Positions 36,562 through 49,655 of a DNA stretch of 64,000 nt are shown here, in pieces. The DNA lies in NCBI GenBank assembly GCA_021307315.1, contig JAJSPD010000015.1, positions 620,001 to 684,000 on the forward strand, given 5' to 3'. Source of the stretch: Bisporella sp. PMI_857 (taxonomy: Eukaryota; Ascomycota; Leotiomycetes; Helotiales; Helotiaceae). A program made the translations under genes and the position numbers. The notes under the pieces were generated by a model that searched no databases, was not told where the DNA came from, and was given only the letters and a program-made list of their open reading frames with translations. Each line of letters begins with the position of its first letter. Within the stretch, counting starts at the first letter, position 1.

Positions 36562-38048
36562 TTAGACCATATCCGCAACCTGACAAAATGTTAGTTTCTA
36601 CTTCTTAACTGAATAGACAAACAACTGATAGAAGGGCCTCTCTGAACCGTACCAACTTGGCCATGGTAGACTGAGGACAAAACTAATGGAGTACTGAAAG
36701 TAATCAGGGGAATATACATACACGCATCTTCTTTGCTGGTGGTCCCTCTTTGAGTTCACTAAGCTCCTTTTCTAAATCATCCAGCCGGCTTTTCAGTTGA
36801 TTCTCTCGACGCTGTGATTCCTCCAAGCGGATGCTGAGGTTGTGCTCCGACTCGCGACGCATGTCTTCTCCTCTACGTGCATTGGCTTCGTCTTGCTCAA
36901 GTTGGTGAACGCGACCACGAAACAACTCATTGATGACTTCCAACTCACTAACTCGGGTCTTGAGAGACGAGTTCTCGGCGATAAGTTGTTCGTAGGTTTG
37001 GGGAATATCAAGACCACGGTGGCCGTTCATTGGAGAAGCAGAGCGACCTGGCGATTGTGGCCGTTGGAGGTGTTGTGGGATGGCAGACGATTGATGGGCA
37101 TATTGTTCGTCAAGAGGGTGGCCACCGCCGTTGAAGGCCGGGAGGTGGTTGTGACTGCCATACATAGATGGTGTCGCTGTTCGTGAGATCGGAGAATGTG
37201 ATTCTTCAGGGGAATGACCATTGGCAGACTTCCCAGAGGTTCGTCGCATGCCTAATGCCCCTGGTGGGGGGGTGCCAGCTTGCGAATGTGTTTGATCCAG
37301 TCCGTTCATGCCGCTCATGCCCATGCCATTGATGCCATTTCCACTGTCAAAGAGACTCTGCGATAAGCAATTAGCAGGTGTCGCATAATTGATGGCAGGC
37401 ACAAAAAGCGAGCGATCGTCAAACTAATTATCTTACCTTCTTCTTCGCGCCTTGTGGTCCTGTGCCGGAACTCTTTACTCGGTTGCGACTCTTGATAACG
37501 TCTGTTTTGAGGCTTATCGGACGTGGTCTGCCATGCAGCTTGAGGAACAAACCGCATGCATTGCAAAGTACAGAACCGATCTCATCACGTCGCCATAAAG
37601 GAGTTGTCGAGGTTTGACAGTTTTGGCACGTTGGCTGGTTTTCGCTGAGGTTAGCTTGCGATGCCATCGTGGGAGTTGTGTTTGATTGTCGAATCGATTC
37701 TGGATGTGGGACGATAAGGAGGATAAGAGAAAGTGGAAAATTTGTATGAGCTTCTAGACAAGGCCAAGGGAACAGGAATGGCACTAAGCGAGCCTTGACC
37801 GCCCGGCAGTACCCTTGGCGCCTTTACTCGAATACCAGTAGAGGCACCAGCTTGGCTCCTCTCACTTCAATTCAAAAGGGAGAATATTCTCCGGCCTGAA
37901 TTTCTCCAGGGATAAGTGAGGAAGTCCAAGGATCAAAATACATGGTCTGTATATGACAAGAAGAAAAAGCTGGAAAACTCACAGGCGTGTTGCTCTGACC
38001 GCCCCCTGTTGTAGCGGAAGGAGAGGAGAAGCCCAGTCCGCTGTTCAT
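36562..38048 (-). CDS. areB/asd-4: GATA zinc-finger factor with leucine zipper, AreB/ASD-4 type
   Basis: Core exons on the minus strand: 37667 (ATG) to 37437, 37357-36722 and 36579-36562, giving 294 residues for the short form. The zinc finger reads [18 protein letters not shown] then [21 protein letters not shown], followed by [11 protein letters not shown]. The C-terminal part has a Ser/Pro-rich stretch and then a leucine-zipper helix ([16 protein letters not shown]). The last intron is supported by donor gtatgt and an ACTAAC branch before ttgtcag, ending RVADMV. An upstream exon at 38058-37983 offers another ATG (38048, [11 protein letters not shown]). Its obvious donor is phase 0, while exon 3 offers only phase 1 or 2 acceptors, so the exact join is unresolved (a phase-1 donor inside GGGCG|gtcaga is possible). 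AreB-type factors antagonise AreA in nitrogen control, and areB is known to use two promoters and non-AUG starts. Confidence 0.9.
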
Positions 38049-38418
38049 GCTGAAGGCTCTATATTCAAATTAGCTTTCTGACAGTTTAATAGCATGGAAG
38101 CCTAATAAGCTAGAAGCCATATGTTGGTCTGTGAAGTGTACAATGTCCATCAAGACCTTATCAAGATTTTCCACTGCAGACAGTATGAATATGAAGCAAT
38201 TGCTAAGCCAAGAAGTCCTTTCGGGAGATCAAGCTGAGTGCGTTCATCAAAAGTACTGCCAATCCCTCCTCAAAAGTAGCCTCGATCGACTCGGCAGAGA
38301 ATTGCACGATATAGCGTGTTAACTTCGACAGCAAAATAAAACACGTCTTCGAGGTTCCCCTAGCAAGAACAAAACTTTCTGCACAGCCGTGTCCTTTATT
38401 AAAATTCCCCTAACGTAC

Positions 38419-38792
38419 CTTAGTTGTGGAGAGCTTGCTGCAGAAGCTATGGTTGCAAGTGCGGACAGTCCAGGCAATTGTGGTAGAGATACAGTATGGT
38501 GGAGAGTCGAGTTCTGGGTATGCGTCGAGGCAGTTGAAGAGGGCCGCGAAATGGGTTCTATGACCGGCAGCGACTGTCTTCCATCCTCTGTAGATTGTGT
38601 TGCCGTCTGCACCGAAGCAAATGAGGGTAATTCGCGGACTTGTTCTCGTATGGGAGGAGAATGACGATCGATGGCCGTTGGCCTGTAAATGGGTGCTAAT
38701 GTGGAAGCCGTGATTGCGGTTGAAAGGGATATTATGATCGCGTTCGATAGTGAACGCGAAGTAAATGAGACTGTATGATGTCTCGGTGGGAA
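38419..38792 (-). CDS. Probable AUG-less 5' coding exon of the GATA factor
   Basis: This frame of 124 codons is open from a TAA at about 38795 to a donor (aag|gtacgt) at 38418, and its phase (AG|A GCC) fits the exon at 38058-37983. It contains no Met codon at all. Its sequence is protein-like: Ser/Pro/Thr-rich with SLPVIEPISRPSS and LPQLPGLSALATIASAASSPQL, resembling the N-terminal region of AreB proteins. Either translation starts at a non-AUG codon, as known for Aspergillus areB, or a further exon splices to the acceptor ttacag ending at 38683. Confidence 0.55.
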
Positions 38793-39930
38793 TTATAGCT
38801 TCGTGCAAGTCGTGAGGAAGAAGATTCGTTATTATTTGTTTGTACAGCGACGTGTATATGCTGGAAAACGAAAAGATGCCAGAAACTCGATATGCTGAAG
38901 GAACGACGGGATAAGATATGGTTTATAGATCCGTATACAGAATATAGAATGAGTGTGGTGATTGTTATTACAAATGGTCTTAGTGAGAGAAAAGTTTGGG
39001 GGTTTGCAAGTTTGAAAGAATGGCCACCCCTTTCCGCGAGACGATAAGAGCCTAGCTTACTGATACGATAGTCGATCTATTAAAAGAGCAAATCCTGATG
39101 CAAGGTACGCGTGCACGTTCAGCTGGAATTCAACCACATTGACTGGGGGAATGTGAAGGAGATGAATGTAGCTCACGGCAACGGAGCAAACTCCGTATAT
39201 CTGGTTGGGTAGTGATTGAAAAGAATGTTCTGTCTTCCATCCAGGTGTTTCCGATTTTATGACTATGTCCTCCAGCGGCTTCAACCACCCAGTCTTACTC
39301 AACATAAATTTGACGAATAGATGCTATGCATTCCAAGTGGAATAGCATTGATCATGCCTCATCGCAATAAGATATTTCCTTCCGAACCATCGATACCACA
39401 GCAAGAACAAATGTCTGTCAAGAGTTTGGCAATTGAAAGCCCTTCACAGATCTCTTGACAACGGCCCAACGGGAAGCGATAGAATGATCTACGGCTAGGA
39501 GGCCAATGCTGTAATCGATAAACAATGAGCCAGTTGGAAAGGGGGTTGAGAGCAGGGCTGAGACTCCACGTTATAGGACGGTAATCGACTGATTACCCCT
39601 GAAATTAAGATTGGCTTAGACGAGATCAAATTGCTAGGCTGATTGACCACCACCAATCCTGGTGCCGGGCTCTAGATGCATTCATAATCGTTTTATGAGG
39701 TTACGGGATGAATAAAAGATATACCCTGAGTGATTGCGACAAGGTTGAGCGTCATGTTGAGAAACTCGCCTCTAAGAAGACTACCACGATTGACCTTTGT
39801 CGTATTATCACGTGATTGATGTTATCCCTCGTGCTGATAAGGGACGCTAAAAATTGTGCTCCAAGAATTCTTCCAGGGCGTAGTTACCATACTCTTGGAA
39901 ACCGCAGACACAACTTCAGCAGTAGCCAAA
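38793..39930. promoter_or_regulatory. Divergent promoter region GATA factor / KRR1
   Basis: GATAAG motifs occur at 38910-38915 and 39043-39048, with further GATA cores nearby (38888, 39062, 39066). This would suit autoregulation by a GATA factor or control by AreA. The KRR1-proximal half shows nothing distinctive. No gene is supported. Confidence 0.4.
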
Positions 39931-41080
<1,150 letters not shown>

Positions 41081-41428
41081 CAGCGATTGGAGTTTTTGAT
41101 ATGCATTTTGGCGAAGGCGTTGCTGGCGGAATTAAGAGCGGCTAACATAGTGGAATATCAGATAGCTTGACTGTAGCCGCGTAATATCCAACATGTCTGG
41201 TTAGAATTCCTCCATTCTATGACACATAGTTACACTGCTGTGAATTTGCAATTGGCCATGATCTCGTGAGAAAGAACCCCAAAGGTTATATTGGAGTGAT
41301 GAAATTATATCTTTGAGTGCCTGAGGCATAAATACTTTGCTTCAACTTCAAGGCTTCATCATTCATTTTGTCACTCATTCTTGAACTTATCTCGATCGTC
41401 TTCTTGCAAGGTTCTTGATCTAGATGCC

Positions 41429-42292
41429 ATGATCTTACGACAGATTCTAAGGCGGCCACTTTCTTGTTCTGCACAGCTCCGCACCATGAGCACGGGTCTC
41501 AAGAAAGACATCCATTTCGGACCGTTTGAAGTCACCGACCAGGTCAGCGATATCCAAAACCTCAACTCCCCGTCTTCCGTCCCGAAGCCCAGCTTCAAGA
41601 AGATCTAAAATTTCTCAGGTCTTCCACCAAACCTCACTTTGTTATGCCTTGGTAAACATCAAGCCCATACTCCCTGGGCACGTGCTCGTCATCCCCTTTC
41701 GCCAGGTGCAGCGATTAACGGATCTTACGCCGGATGAGGTCGGGGAGTTGTTTGGAACCGTGCAGAAAGTCCAGCGAATGCTTGCTAAAATCTATTTTTC
41801 GGATTCTGCCCCGGACCTTAAAGGCCAGGGGATAGAGGATGGGAGTTTCAATATTGCAATTCAGGATGGAAAGGAGGCCGGCCAGACGGTGCCTCACGTC
41901 CATTGCCATATTATTCCTAGAGCAAAGGAGAGAGATGGTGGGAAAGGGGAAGGGGATGGAAGTAAGTAATTTTGAAGATGTGGTATAGTTTTGTGTTGGT
42001 TTAATTCTCAGCTGTGATGCAGTCCTTCGAGGAGTAGGCTAATCATGATATCTACAGTCTATGATAGGTTGCAGGGCGAGGGGGGAATGTTGGAGGTGGG
42101 CTTTGGGACCTGAGTCGAAGGCCAGAGCAAATTGGGAAGTTTCCAGCAATTGAGGATAAGGATCGTTTCCCGAGGTCGAATGAAGATATGTAAGTCTCAG
42201 CTTCTTTGCCAAGGCTTTTACTATCTAATCATCATTAATTCAGGCAGAAAGAAGCGGCGTTCTTCAGGGAACAAATGGCTTTAATAGATTAA
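41429..42292 (+). CDS. HNT2: HIT-family diadenosine polyphosphate hydrolase (HNT2/FHIT-like), frame unusual
   Basis: Exons 41429-41542, 41619-41961, then a problematic third exon ending 42189, then 42244-42292. The core reads FGPFEVTDQ-VFHQTSLCYALVNIKPILPGHVLVIP and the catalytic histidine triad VPHVHCHIIPR. The natural third exon (from 42058, IYDRLQGEG) breaks frame at a run of six G (42080-42085). A downstream acceptor (ttgcag ending 42074) restores the frame, giving RRGGNVGGGLWDL and a 206-residue protein, but loses the conserved IYDRLQGE helix. The last exon encodes QKEAAFFREQMALID. The first ATG (41429) adds an Arg-rich presequence (RQILRRPLSCSAQLR), and a second ATG at 41486 starts MSTGLKK; dual mitochondrial and cytosolic forms are plausible. 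The enzyme cleaves ApppA-type dinucleotides. Confidence 0.85.
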
Positions 42293-43435
42293 GTTTCGGT
42301 GATATAAGAACATCGAATACATATACCATAAGGTAGTTTTAGTGCTAGACCTAGATAGAGAGATAGACCTTATATCTAATTTAAAAAGCTATTGGCATGG
42401 TTCGTTCCCACCATCCAATCAACGACAACGTTCATCCCTTTGCTAATGCTATATCCAGCGTTTTCCAGAGGCGTGTGGTTGCTTAGGTAGTCCTAGCGTA
42501 AAGTAGGTCAATTTTGAGGAAATTAGACACAATCTAGACTAAGCTGCTCACATAACTGAGGTCTTCAATTCCGACTCAACATCACCTAGATTGATTTTTA
42601 AGTTTTGTAGATCTATAATACCTACCAAAAATTCTCAGAACCATCCTACGCTATTAACTCACCCTGACTTCACTACCTACTACCATTACTACTACTACTC
42701 TTATAGTCGAACCTATCGAATCATTTTGTTCATAGCAACAGCAAGTTTTACAGCACTATAAAACGAGCGCAATACTCACATATATTAGGCTGAACTCGAA
42801 GCATTGCTTTATTATCTTCGGCCTTGTCCTGCCATTTATTGCGGTTACTGGTATACTGCAGTTATCAAAGATAGACAAGTCATGAATATCGAATTAAATT
42901 TTGCTTTCTAGTGTAAACTGACATCGGGAATTAAAATCTCGACGTTTGAATAAATGAGTCCATTATTGAGAGATTTCAGTCGGCTTTTACTGTCCGGCGA
43001 GAGCGAGCTCGAGGAGCTACCCGCTGAGAGAAGCAATGGCAATACTACCCTCGTCCTGACAGAATGGCTCAGTCCTAAAGGCCCTGCCGGAATTTAGTGA
43101 TCCCAGCTATTGTTCACCGAAGTTCGTTGTTGATCAGGTATCGGCCGCAGACGGTACTGCTTCACTTTTCAAATGACCGGCAATGTCAAAAGTCTAAATG
43201 CAACGTCTGCTCATATTCTGAAAACGGTGCAACATCTCACTTCTTTAAGATACTCGTGCATGTACCTTAGAGGATTTCATTAAATATGTTCGAACGACTA
43301 GAGGTGCATGGGAAGAATGACTACCTAGACCTTGGCAGGCATGATGCTTAAACCACTAATAGGGATAGTAATTACACCCACAAAAATATCGCGGTCTGAG
43401 CAAAATAACATGTTGCATTGTATTAAGCTACATAT
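42293..43435. other. Convergent spacer HNT2 / CTF18
   Basis: 1.1 kb, AT-rich, between two gene ends. An imperfect ACT trinucleotide run lies near 42680-42700. No gene, RNA or transposon remnant recognised. Confidence 0.55.
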
Positions 43436-46400
43436 TCATAACCCTCTTAACAGCTCATCAATCGTAATTGGCTTTCTCACAGCATTCGAAAACCCTTCAT
43501 GATAGCTGACCCACACCTTACCACCATTCCCATCCTTGTTCCGTTTACCTGTGGTCTCCTGATCATTATCATCGATTTCTTGTAAAGGAATTGCATCCTT
43601 GATGACGCGTCCAAAGAAGTCCTTTTTCGTGGCAAAAACTTTCTCCTGGGTATATGGACCTTGATTTTCCTTCGTAGCAGCGAAGGAGTAGTCCATATCA
43701 TTATCTGGATTTCCAGCTCTGTATCGAGCTTGCCGTGCTGCATTCTCACGGACGATGATATTCTTTTGATATTCTTGATCGAGGACTTGCCTGACAGCAT
43801 ATCTGACGGGAGCTGGCGCTGCAACAGAAACTGAGGTAGTGTCAAATGTGACAAATGTATCTAGGGGTCTATAGATAGTTAATAGTGATCATCCAACGGT
43901 AAATATCCGATGACTCACGGGTCCATACGATACACCCACTGTGTGCCCCTATTTCGAAAATCACCTTCCAATTTACCTCGTTCAAAGATGACTCCAACTT
44001 CGCCCATGACATGAACCGCTTTCTTCACCATTGCTTTCTCAGAATCTTTCCTTACACTAGCGATACCTTTCTGGTCACCACTACCACCAACAATAATCGG
44101 CTTTATGTCTGGAGTGAGCAATCTTACAAGGTACGGCAGAAGATCTGTTGCAATATCCTCAGGGCTTCTAAAACTCCTCAAAAGCAGGGCACTTAGGTTT
44201 GCTTGAAGAGTTAGGATCGTTGCACGATTAGATTTCTCAACTTCAAGGGCTTCATAATCCGCTCTCGGGCCAGAGAATGGGAGAGGCTCTTCTGTTTCCT
44301 CTCCCTCTCCCCATTTCTTGGACTCATTAGCGCTACCAAAGTAGTGGCGTGCAGGCGATGCGAAAAGATGGTGGCAAGCTAAAACTGGTTGACTGAGATA
44401 GGGTGCCAACTCAAACTCTTGATTTGTGAAGACTCTGGAAGAACAGGAATCGTGAAAGTGTAACCATTCGTAGGCGGCGTCAGGCTTCGAAAGAATTGAG
44501 TCATCGTTGAAAGGCTGATTTGGATATTCTGCAAAGATATCTGTGACAATGCGGCCTATATCGCCACCAGTATCGACCATTTCTCGTAACCTCTCCATGC
44601 CTGCCTTTTTGACGAGCTCTGCTACTCCAAGTTGAGTCTTTGGTTGTTCATGGTTGGCAAATGCATCGGGAAGCGGAGCAGAAACGGCAGTCTTTGGAAA
44701 TCCGGCATTTTCGAGAAAGACTCTATTAACCACTTCCTTGACACCTCCTCTCCCAGCGCCACGCGATCCGCCGCCACCATGACCCAATTCAGACAACATG
44801 TTTTGCTCGACCCATTTCCTGGTAAGGCGGGCTTTGCCATCCTTTGCCGATGACTTTAACTTCCCAGCAGCCCACTCACCAACCACCATGATACCGCGGA
44901 GGTCTCCTTCGCCAGCACCTTCTCTTCCTTTTCGAGATTCCGCAGCATCGACCCCCCAAGTGGCTTCACACAACCTCCGTACCGCGTCATTATCGCAAGC
45001 AACTCCTTCTTTCTCAAAGACAGACTTCATGCGGCTTACGACAGCGTCTAATGGAGGTTTGCGAATGTGAATGATTTCCGCAAAGCTAGATTGCCGAAGA
45101 GGTCGCAAAGATGGATGATAGACATCGTTACAAATCAAAATTAGTGGTCGCATCAGCTTGAAGTCGTCACCTTTTTTCTTCTTCCGTACCTGTCCTGTAT
45201 TCGATGCAGAGGAGTTCTTCTGATCTAGTAAAATAAGATCAATCAGAGCTTTAACGAAACCACCTTCGCCTCCGCTACCTGCTCCTCCAACAACACCATC
45301 AACCTCGTCAACTACAACACATAAAGGATGAGCGCTCTTTTGCACATGGCCGTTTTTTGAAGTCACCGTTGATCCAGTTTTGACGCTTTCAGTGCCCACG
45401 CTTGTCCTGATCCTGCCCTTGACCACATTCGCACTTCGTTCGTCACTGGCATTGATTTCCATAACTTCGTAACCAGCTTGTCGAGCACAGACATGTGCCA
45501 GTGTTGTCTTCCCCAAGCCAGGCGGACCTGTAAGTAGTAGAATCTTCTTATGAGTCTTCTCTTCCTCAAGTTCTACACCAGGTCGTTTAGATACGGTCGG
45601 CTTTGGCTTGCCGGCTTTGGGAAAGACTACTGGGTCCCATGCTTTTAGCCATCGTAGGACCTGCCGATGTGTTCGGTCATCTCCAACAAGCTCCATAAAG
45701 TTTCTGGCACGGTACTTCTCCGTCCACATTAGAGTTTTCCGTTTCGATTTTCCGGATGCCTGTTCGACTGAAGGAAGTAGTTCTGGAACTTGTGACCTTT
45801 GAGGTTTTTCGTTCTCAATTTCCTTTGTTGCTTCATCAATCAATTGGTGTATGTTTACACCATAATAACTTTTTTTGGCTCGCCCAGCTTTAGTGACGGA
45901 TCGACCAGTAATGAGCTGTTCGAAGGAGACTGAAGCTGCCTTTTTCTTTTGTGGTAACGCTATTGATTTTCCAGAGCAAGTCAGAAGTTCTGAGCCCTTT
46001 GCATACTTGCTGTCCAGGAACGAAGGTAGTTTAGGCGCAAAGCTGCTTGTTGAGTGACCAGAAGGTTTATTCAAAAAGGATGGCAATACTGGCTCGTCTC
46101 GTTGCGTCGTCAAGTCGCTTTCTGTGGCAAAAAATGGCACTCCACCCAGGGTTTCTTCCTGCAATTTTGAAATCTCGCGTTCGACTGATGTTCCAGGGAT
46201 GACTGCTTGTTGGTGTAACTTTTTAGGAGCCGAATTGAGCTCCTCCTCGTCATCATTTACCCAAAGGCCACTTTGTAATTTTTGCTTCTTTGGCTCCTCA
46301 CTCCTTGCCTCATCTTTTTCCACATTTGAGGCATAGTTTGTATCTAACATCCTCCGCTTTGGCGCAGGCTCTTCGAGCGCGAAGTCTTCTTCGGATTCAT

Positions 46401-46881
46401 CGTCAAGGAGAAATCCACCAATGACCTTCGGCTTTCGAAGCTCCGAGCTTTTTACAGGCAGCGACCGTTTGACATGGACTGGTGAGGAACTTGGGGGGTA
46501 TGCGACTGGAGAAGATGCAGACGGCATACTGAGAGATGGCGGAGACGATTGGAAAAAGAGCGGGTTATTGGGGCCGTTGCGTGGCTTGAGGGGTGTTCCT
46601 GAAGCAAGTTAGTAGACCCTCCGGTATGGCTTTCATATCTTACCCTGAGGATAGTCGGCCTCGCTCCGAAATGTTGCTTCAAGGGGCCACGCTCGGTGTT
46701 GAATGACCTCCCTTCTCTTGGTCTTCTCTAGGATAGTTTCTTGTCGGACAAGATGCAGAGCCTCCAAATCGTCTGAGTAACTACTAGATGGCTGAACAGC
46801 AGGCTCGAGTTGCTCTTCCCAATCTTCACAAAGCACAGGGTCGGGAGATGGTGGCAGGGAAGGTAAGAGATGAATATCCAT
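43436..46881 (-). CDS. CTF18: CTF18, large subunit of the alternative RFC clamp loader
   Basis: Three exons, 46881-46644, 46598-43919 and 43868-43436, giving 1116 residues. The N-terminal 350 or so residues are charged and variable. The AAA+ ATPase starts at LMWTEKYRARNFMELVGDDRTHRQVLRWL. Walker A GPPGLGKTT is near residue 440, EINASDERS follows, and the Walker B-type CVVVDEVDGV lies near 507. Then come LILICNDVYHPSLRPLR and the C-terminal QWVYRMDPPLDTFVTF, rebuilt across the second intron (gtgagt..ctatag). The tail has RYAVRQVLDQEYQKN and DFFGRVI, the conserved Ctf18 C-terminus that binds Ctf8-Dcc1. The complex loads PCNA during sister-chromatid cohesion and supports the S-phase checkpoint in the nucleus. 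It is divergent from the Zn2Cys6 gene with 356 bases between starts. Confidence 0.96.
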
Positions 46882-47237
46882 TGACCACAATCATGTATAT
46901 AGTTGGAATAGAGTAGAGATTACTTTATAGCAAACGCGTCAGTTTACGCGACGCGACTAAATCCACTTCAAGAAGATTAAATAATGCCAAGGTCTCGCTT
47001 AAGGCTTTGATTAAAGGAGAGAGGCTTTAGCCACATACCCCCCCCCCAGCCACAGTCACAGCGACTCGGCACGCTTGTATCTGCCGTTTCCAGCCGGGAC
47101 GAGACCGTGATGACTTCCCCGCATCTCTTCGGGAATATGACCTCTCCAAACGTTTCCTCATTATTTCCAGCTCTCACACACGGCGATTGCGCTTCCAAGA
47201 GTTATCCCCCTTGTGTTTCGGAGCATTCCCTTGCGAC
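46882..47237. promoter_or_regulatory. Divergent promoter CTF18 / Zn2Cys6 regulator
   Basis: The 356 bases include two ACGCG-type motifs near 46934-46955 (caaacgcgtc and ttacgcgacgcg). These resemble the MCB element (ACGCG) of S-phase genes and suit CTF18. A run of nine or so C lies at 47038-47047. The element assignment is inference. Confidence 0.4.
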
Positions 47238-49480
47238 ATGAATCCCATTGGACAAATATCTCCAGCTTTACATCCTTCAGCCGCTTCTGAAAGCACGCTC
47301 AATGGTTCACCAGCTACAACGGTCAAATTTGAAGATGCAGCATCACCACTCGACCGTCCCAAGAAAAAGCAAAAGCGGAACAAGCCCACGTTGTCATGTG
47401 AGGAGTGTGTAGAGAGAAAGACGAAAGTAAGTCGTTCATGAGTTCTACAGTTATCTTTGCTGAAAATAATTTGCTTATTTTGGAGTTACCGGTGAATCTT
47501 TACCGGTCACTATATCCTAATATCTTTTGCTTAATTGATTACATTTGATCTCCATAGTCAATGGCAAATTAGTCAGACATGCATACTGATAGTATTTGCA
47601 GTGCGATAGGGGTAGACCTAATTGTCTTGCCTGTGAGTCTGAAATATTTTTGTAATTGATCCAAGCCATTAATATTCTAAGGTATAAAACGTCAGAGTCA
47701 ATGTAAATATGCCAACGTTGCGAATATCTTAGAGTAAGTACCATGTTTGGAGTCCAAAAATCACGCATTGACATTGAATATAGAAATACGAACCGATCCA
47801 CCAGCACTGCCTTGCGCATAACGAAGCCGCCGAAGAAGAAGCTTGGAGCTCAGGATGATTTTGAGAGTCCAAGACAGGTCCCTAATCCGCATGAGAGAAG
47901 TGCCTCAAGAGGGTCAACTTCATCATCCATCGGCTTGCTCTCTCATGTCCCGTATTCACATCCGTCAGCTTCTAATGTCTTTGGAATCGGCTCCGAGCAT
48001 CCATTTGCAAACTACTGGACATGTCAAGGAGGGCTACCAGAGACGATCAGTGTCCTGCCTGTAAAACTACAAGCAAATATCCTTCTCGAACGATATTTCG
48101 AATGTGTTGATCCAGTCTATCCAATGATTCATCGCCAAACCTTCTACGCCGATTATGAACACTTCTGGTCATTGCCCCAAGAAGAACAGAACAAAAGTGA
48201 CGGGGCATTTATAGCTCTTGTATTTGCAATGCTAGCTATGGGCACTCAGTTTGTGATTACTGGTACAGCAAACCCAAAAGAACGCCAGTCAACAGCCGAA
48301 TTCTATGTGTCGGCTGCGCATCAGTCTTTACGGATGTCATCTTATCTTAACAAAGCTTCCGTCCGCTCGATACAAGCAATGGTCCTTATAACCTATTTCC
48401 TAATAAACGACAATCACGCCTCAGACGGATGGGCATTTGCTGGGATATTAATGAGACAAGCATAGTGAGTTCTTGATCTTGCGTTTTATTTGACACATTC
48501 GAAAACTGATGAACTCCTTCTCAATTATTGCAAAGCCGAAAGACTTCTTCTTCTCTTCCAATGACAACCAGACGCATCACTGACCCGTTCCATAGTGCTA
48601 TGGGTCTCCACCGAGACCCGAACATCGTCTGTCCTACCGCAACTATTTTTGAAAAACAAGTCCGTCGCAAACTCTGGCAAGCCGTCCTCTTGCAAGATAC
48701 CTTCCTCACCGTGCTCCTCTCGCTCCCACCCTCTGCAACACATACAGACGTCAACGTCGAAGATCTCGTCGACGACTCCTCCATCGCGCTCTCTAATGCA
48801 ACTGACACTGCCTACATGCGTGGCTCTTGGACACTAGCAAACCTCGTCCAAGAAACAATCTGCTCCCCCCGCTCCCTCGACATCCCGATCTGCACCACCC
48901 AGCGCCAGAAGACGAAATTAGTCGCTGACTTCAGAGGCGTGTATCGATCATTCCCAGACGTTTTTCGGTCGTGGGATATCGCGAGTATCACGCAGCTTTG
49001 CGAGAATGGAAATAAACGAATCGTGCGTCAAACACTGTTTTTGACAAGCAACTATTTCCATAACGTGATGCTGTTGCATAGTAGTGAGAGTGAAGAAGTA
49101 CCAGCAAATATAAGAGGAAGTTTAGAGGCGGCACACGACGCTATTTCGGCTTTCTTCTTGCTATATTTGTTTTTTGAGGTTGAGGCGAAGGTTTGGTGGG
49201 TATTCAATCATCGGGCGTTCTTGGAGGCGATGTGTATAGGCAATATCTTGAGAGAGGTGCAAGCTAACGAGGAGAATGGCGAGGAACTACTCGCTAAAGA
49301 CCCTTTGTTTGTAAAGGTTAAGGCTGATATTGGTTTGTCTCCCGTTCTGCTCACTTAGGAATTATAAACTAATGAAAAGCAGTACAAATGATAGAGATCA
49401 TGCAGCAGATGAGCGAAGGAGAACATGGATCTGAGGTTGCAAAGACTCGAGCTGGTGTGCTGAGTCAGTACGTCGAGTAG
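47238..49480 (+). CDS. Zn(II)2Cys6 fungal-specific transcription factor
   Basis: Six exons: 47238-47426, 47602-47632, 47682-47733, 47784-48464, 48596-49332 and 49383-49480, giving 595 residues. The binuclear cluster is spread over three exons: C54, C57, C64, C71, C74 and C81 (SCEECVERKTK then CDRGRPNCLAC then IKRQSQCKY). It is preceded by a basic run KKKQKRNKP. The fungal transcription factor middle-homology domain follows: ILLERYFECVDPVYPMIHRQTF, YYV-like AAHQSLR, IQAMVLITYFLI and, across the fifth intron, RQAYAMGLHRDP with EKQVRRKLWQAVLLQDTF. All joins keep phase, and intron 5 (131 nt) must be removed to give the GLHRDP motif. The target pathway is not deducible. The second exon is a 31-nt micro-exon. 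Confidence 0.9.
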
Positions 49481-49655
49481 TCTTGTACATCACACACATA
49501 ATCGTGTAGGTTCCTGCGCTCCAAGCACCAAAAATAGACAAATATCCCCGCACGATAAACCCGCTTCATTTTCTCATTATCGAAGCAGTTTGAACGCCTG
49601 TGAATGCACCATATTCCCCCCCCCCCCCTCATAACCGTCGCGGCACAAAAGAGAT

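Noticed and set aside
42680..42700. Short ACT trinucleotide run as a possible element
   Set aside because: Only a few imperfect copies; ordinary simple sequence.
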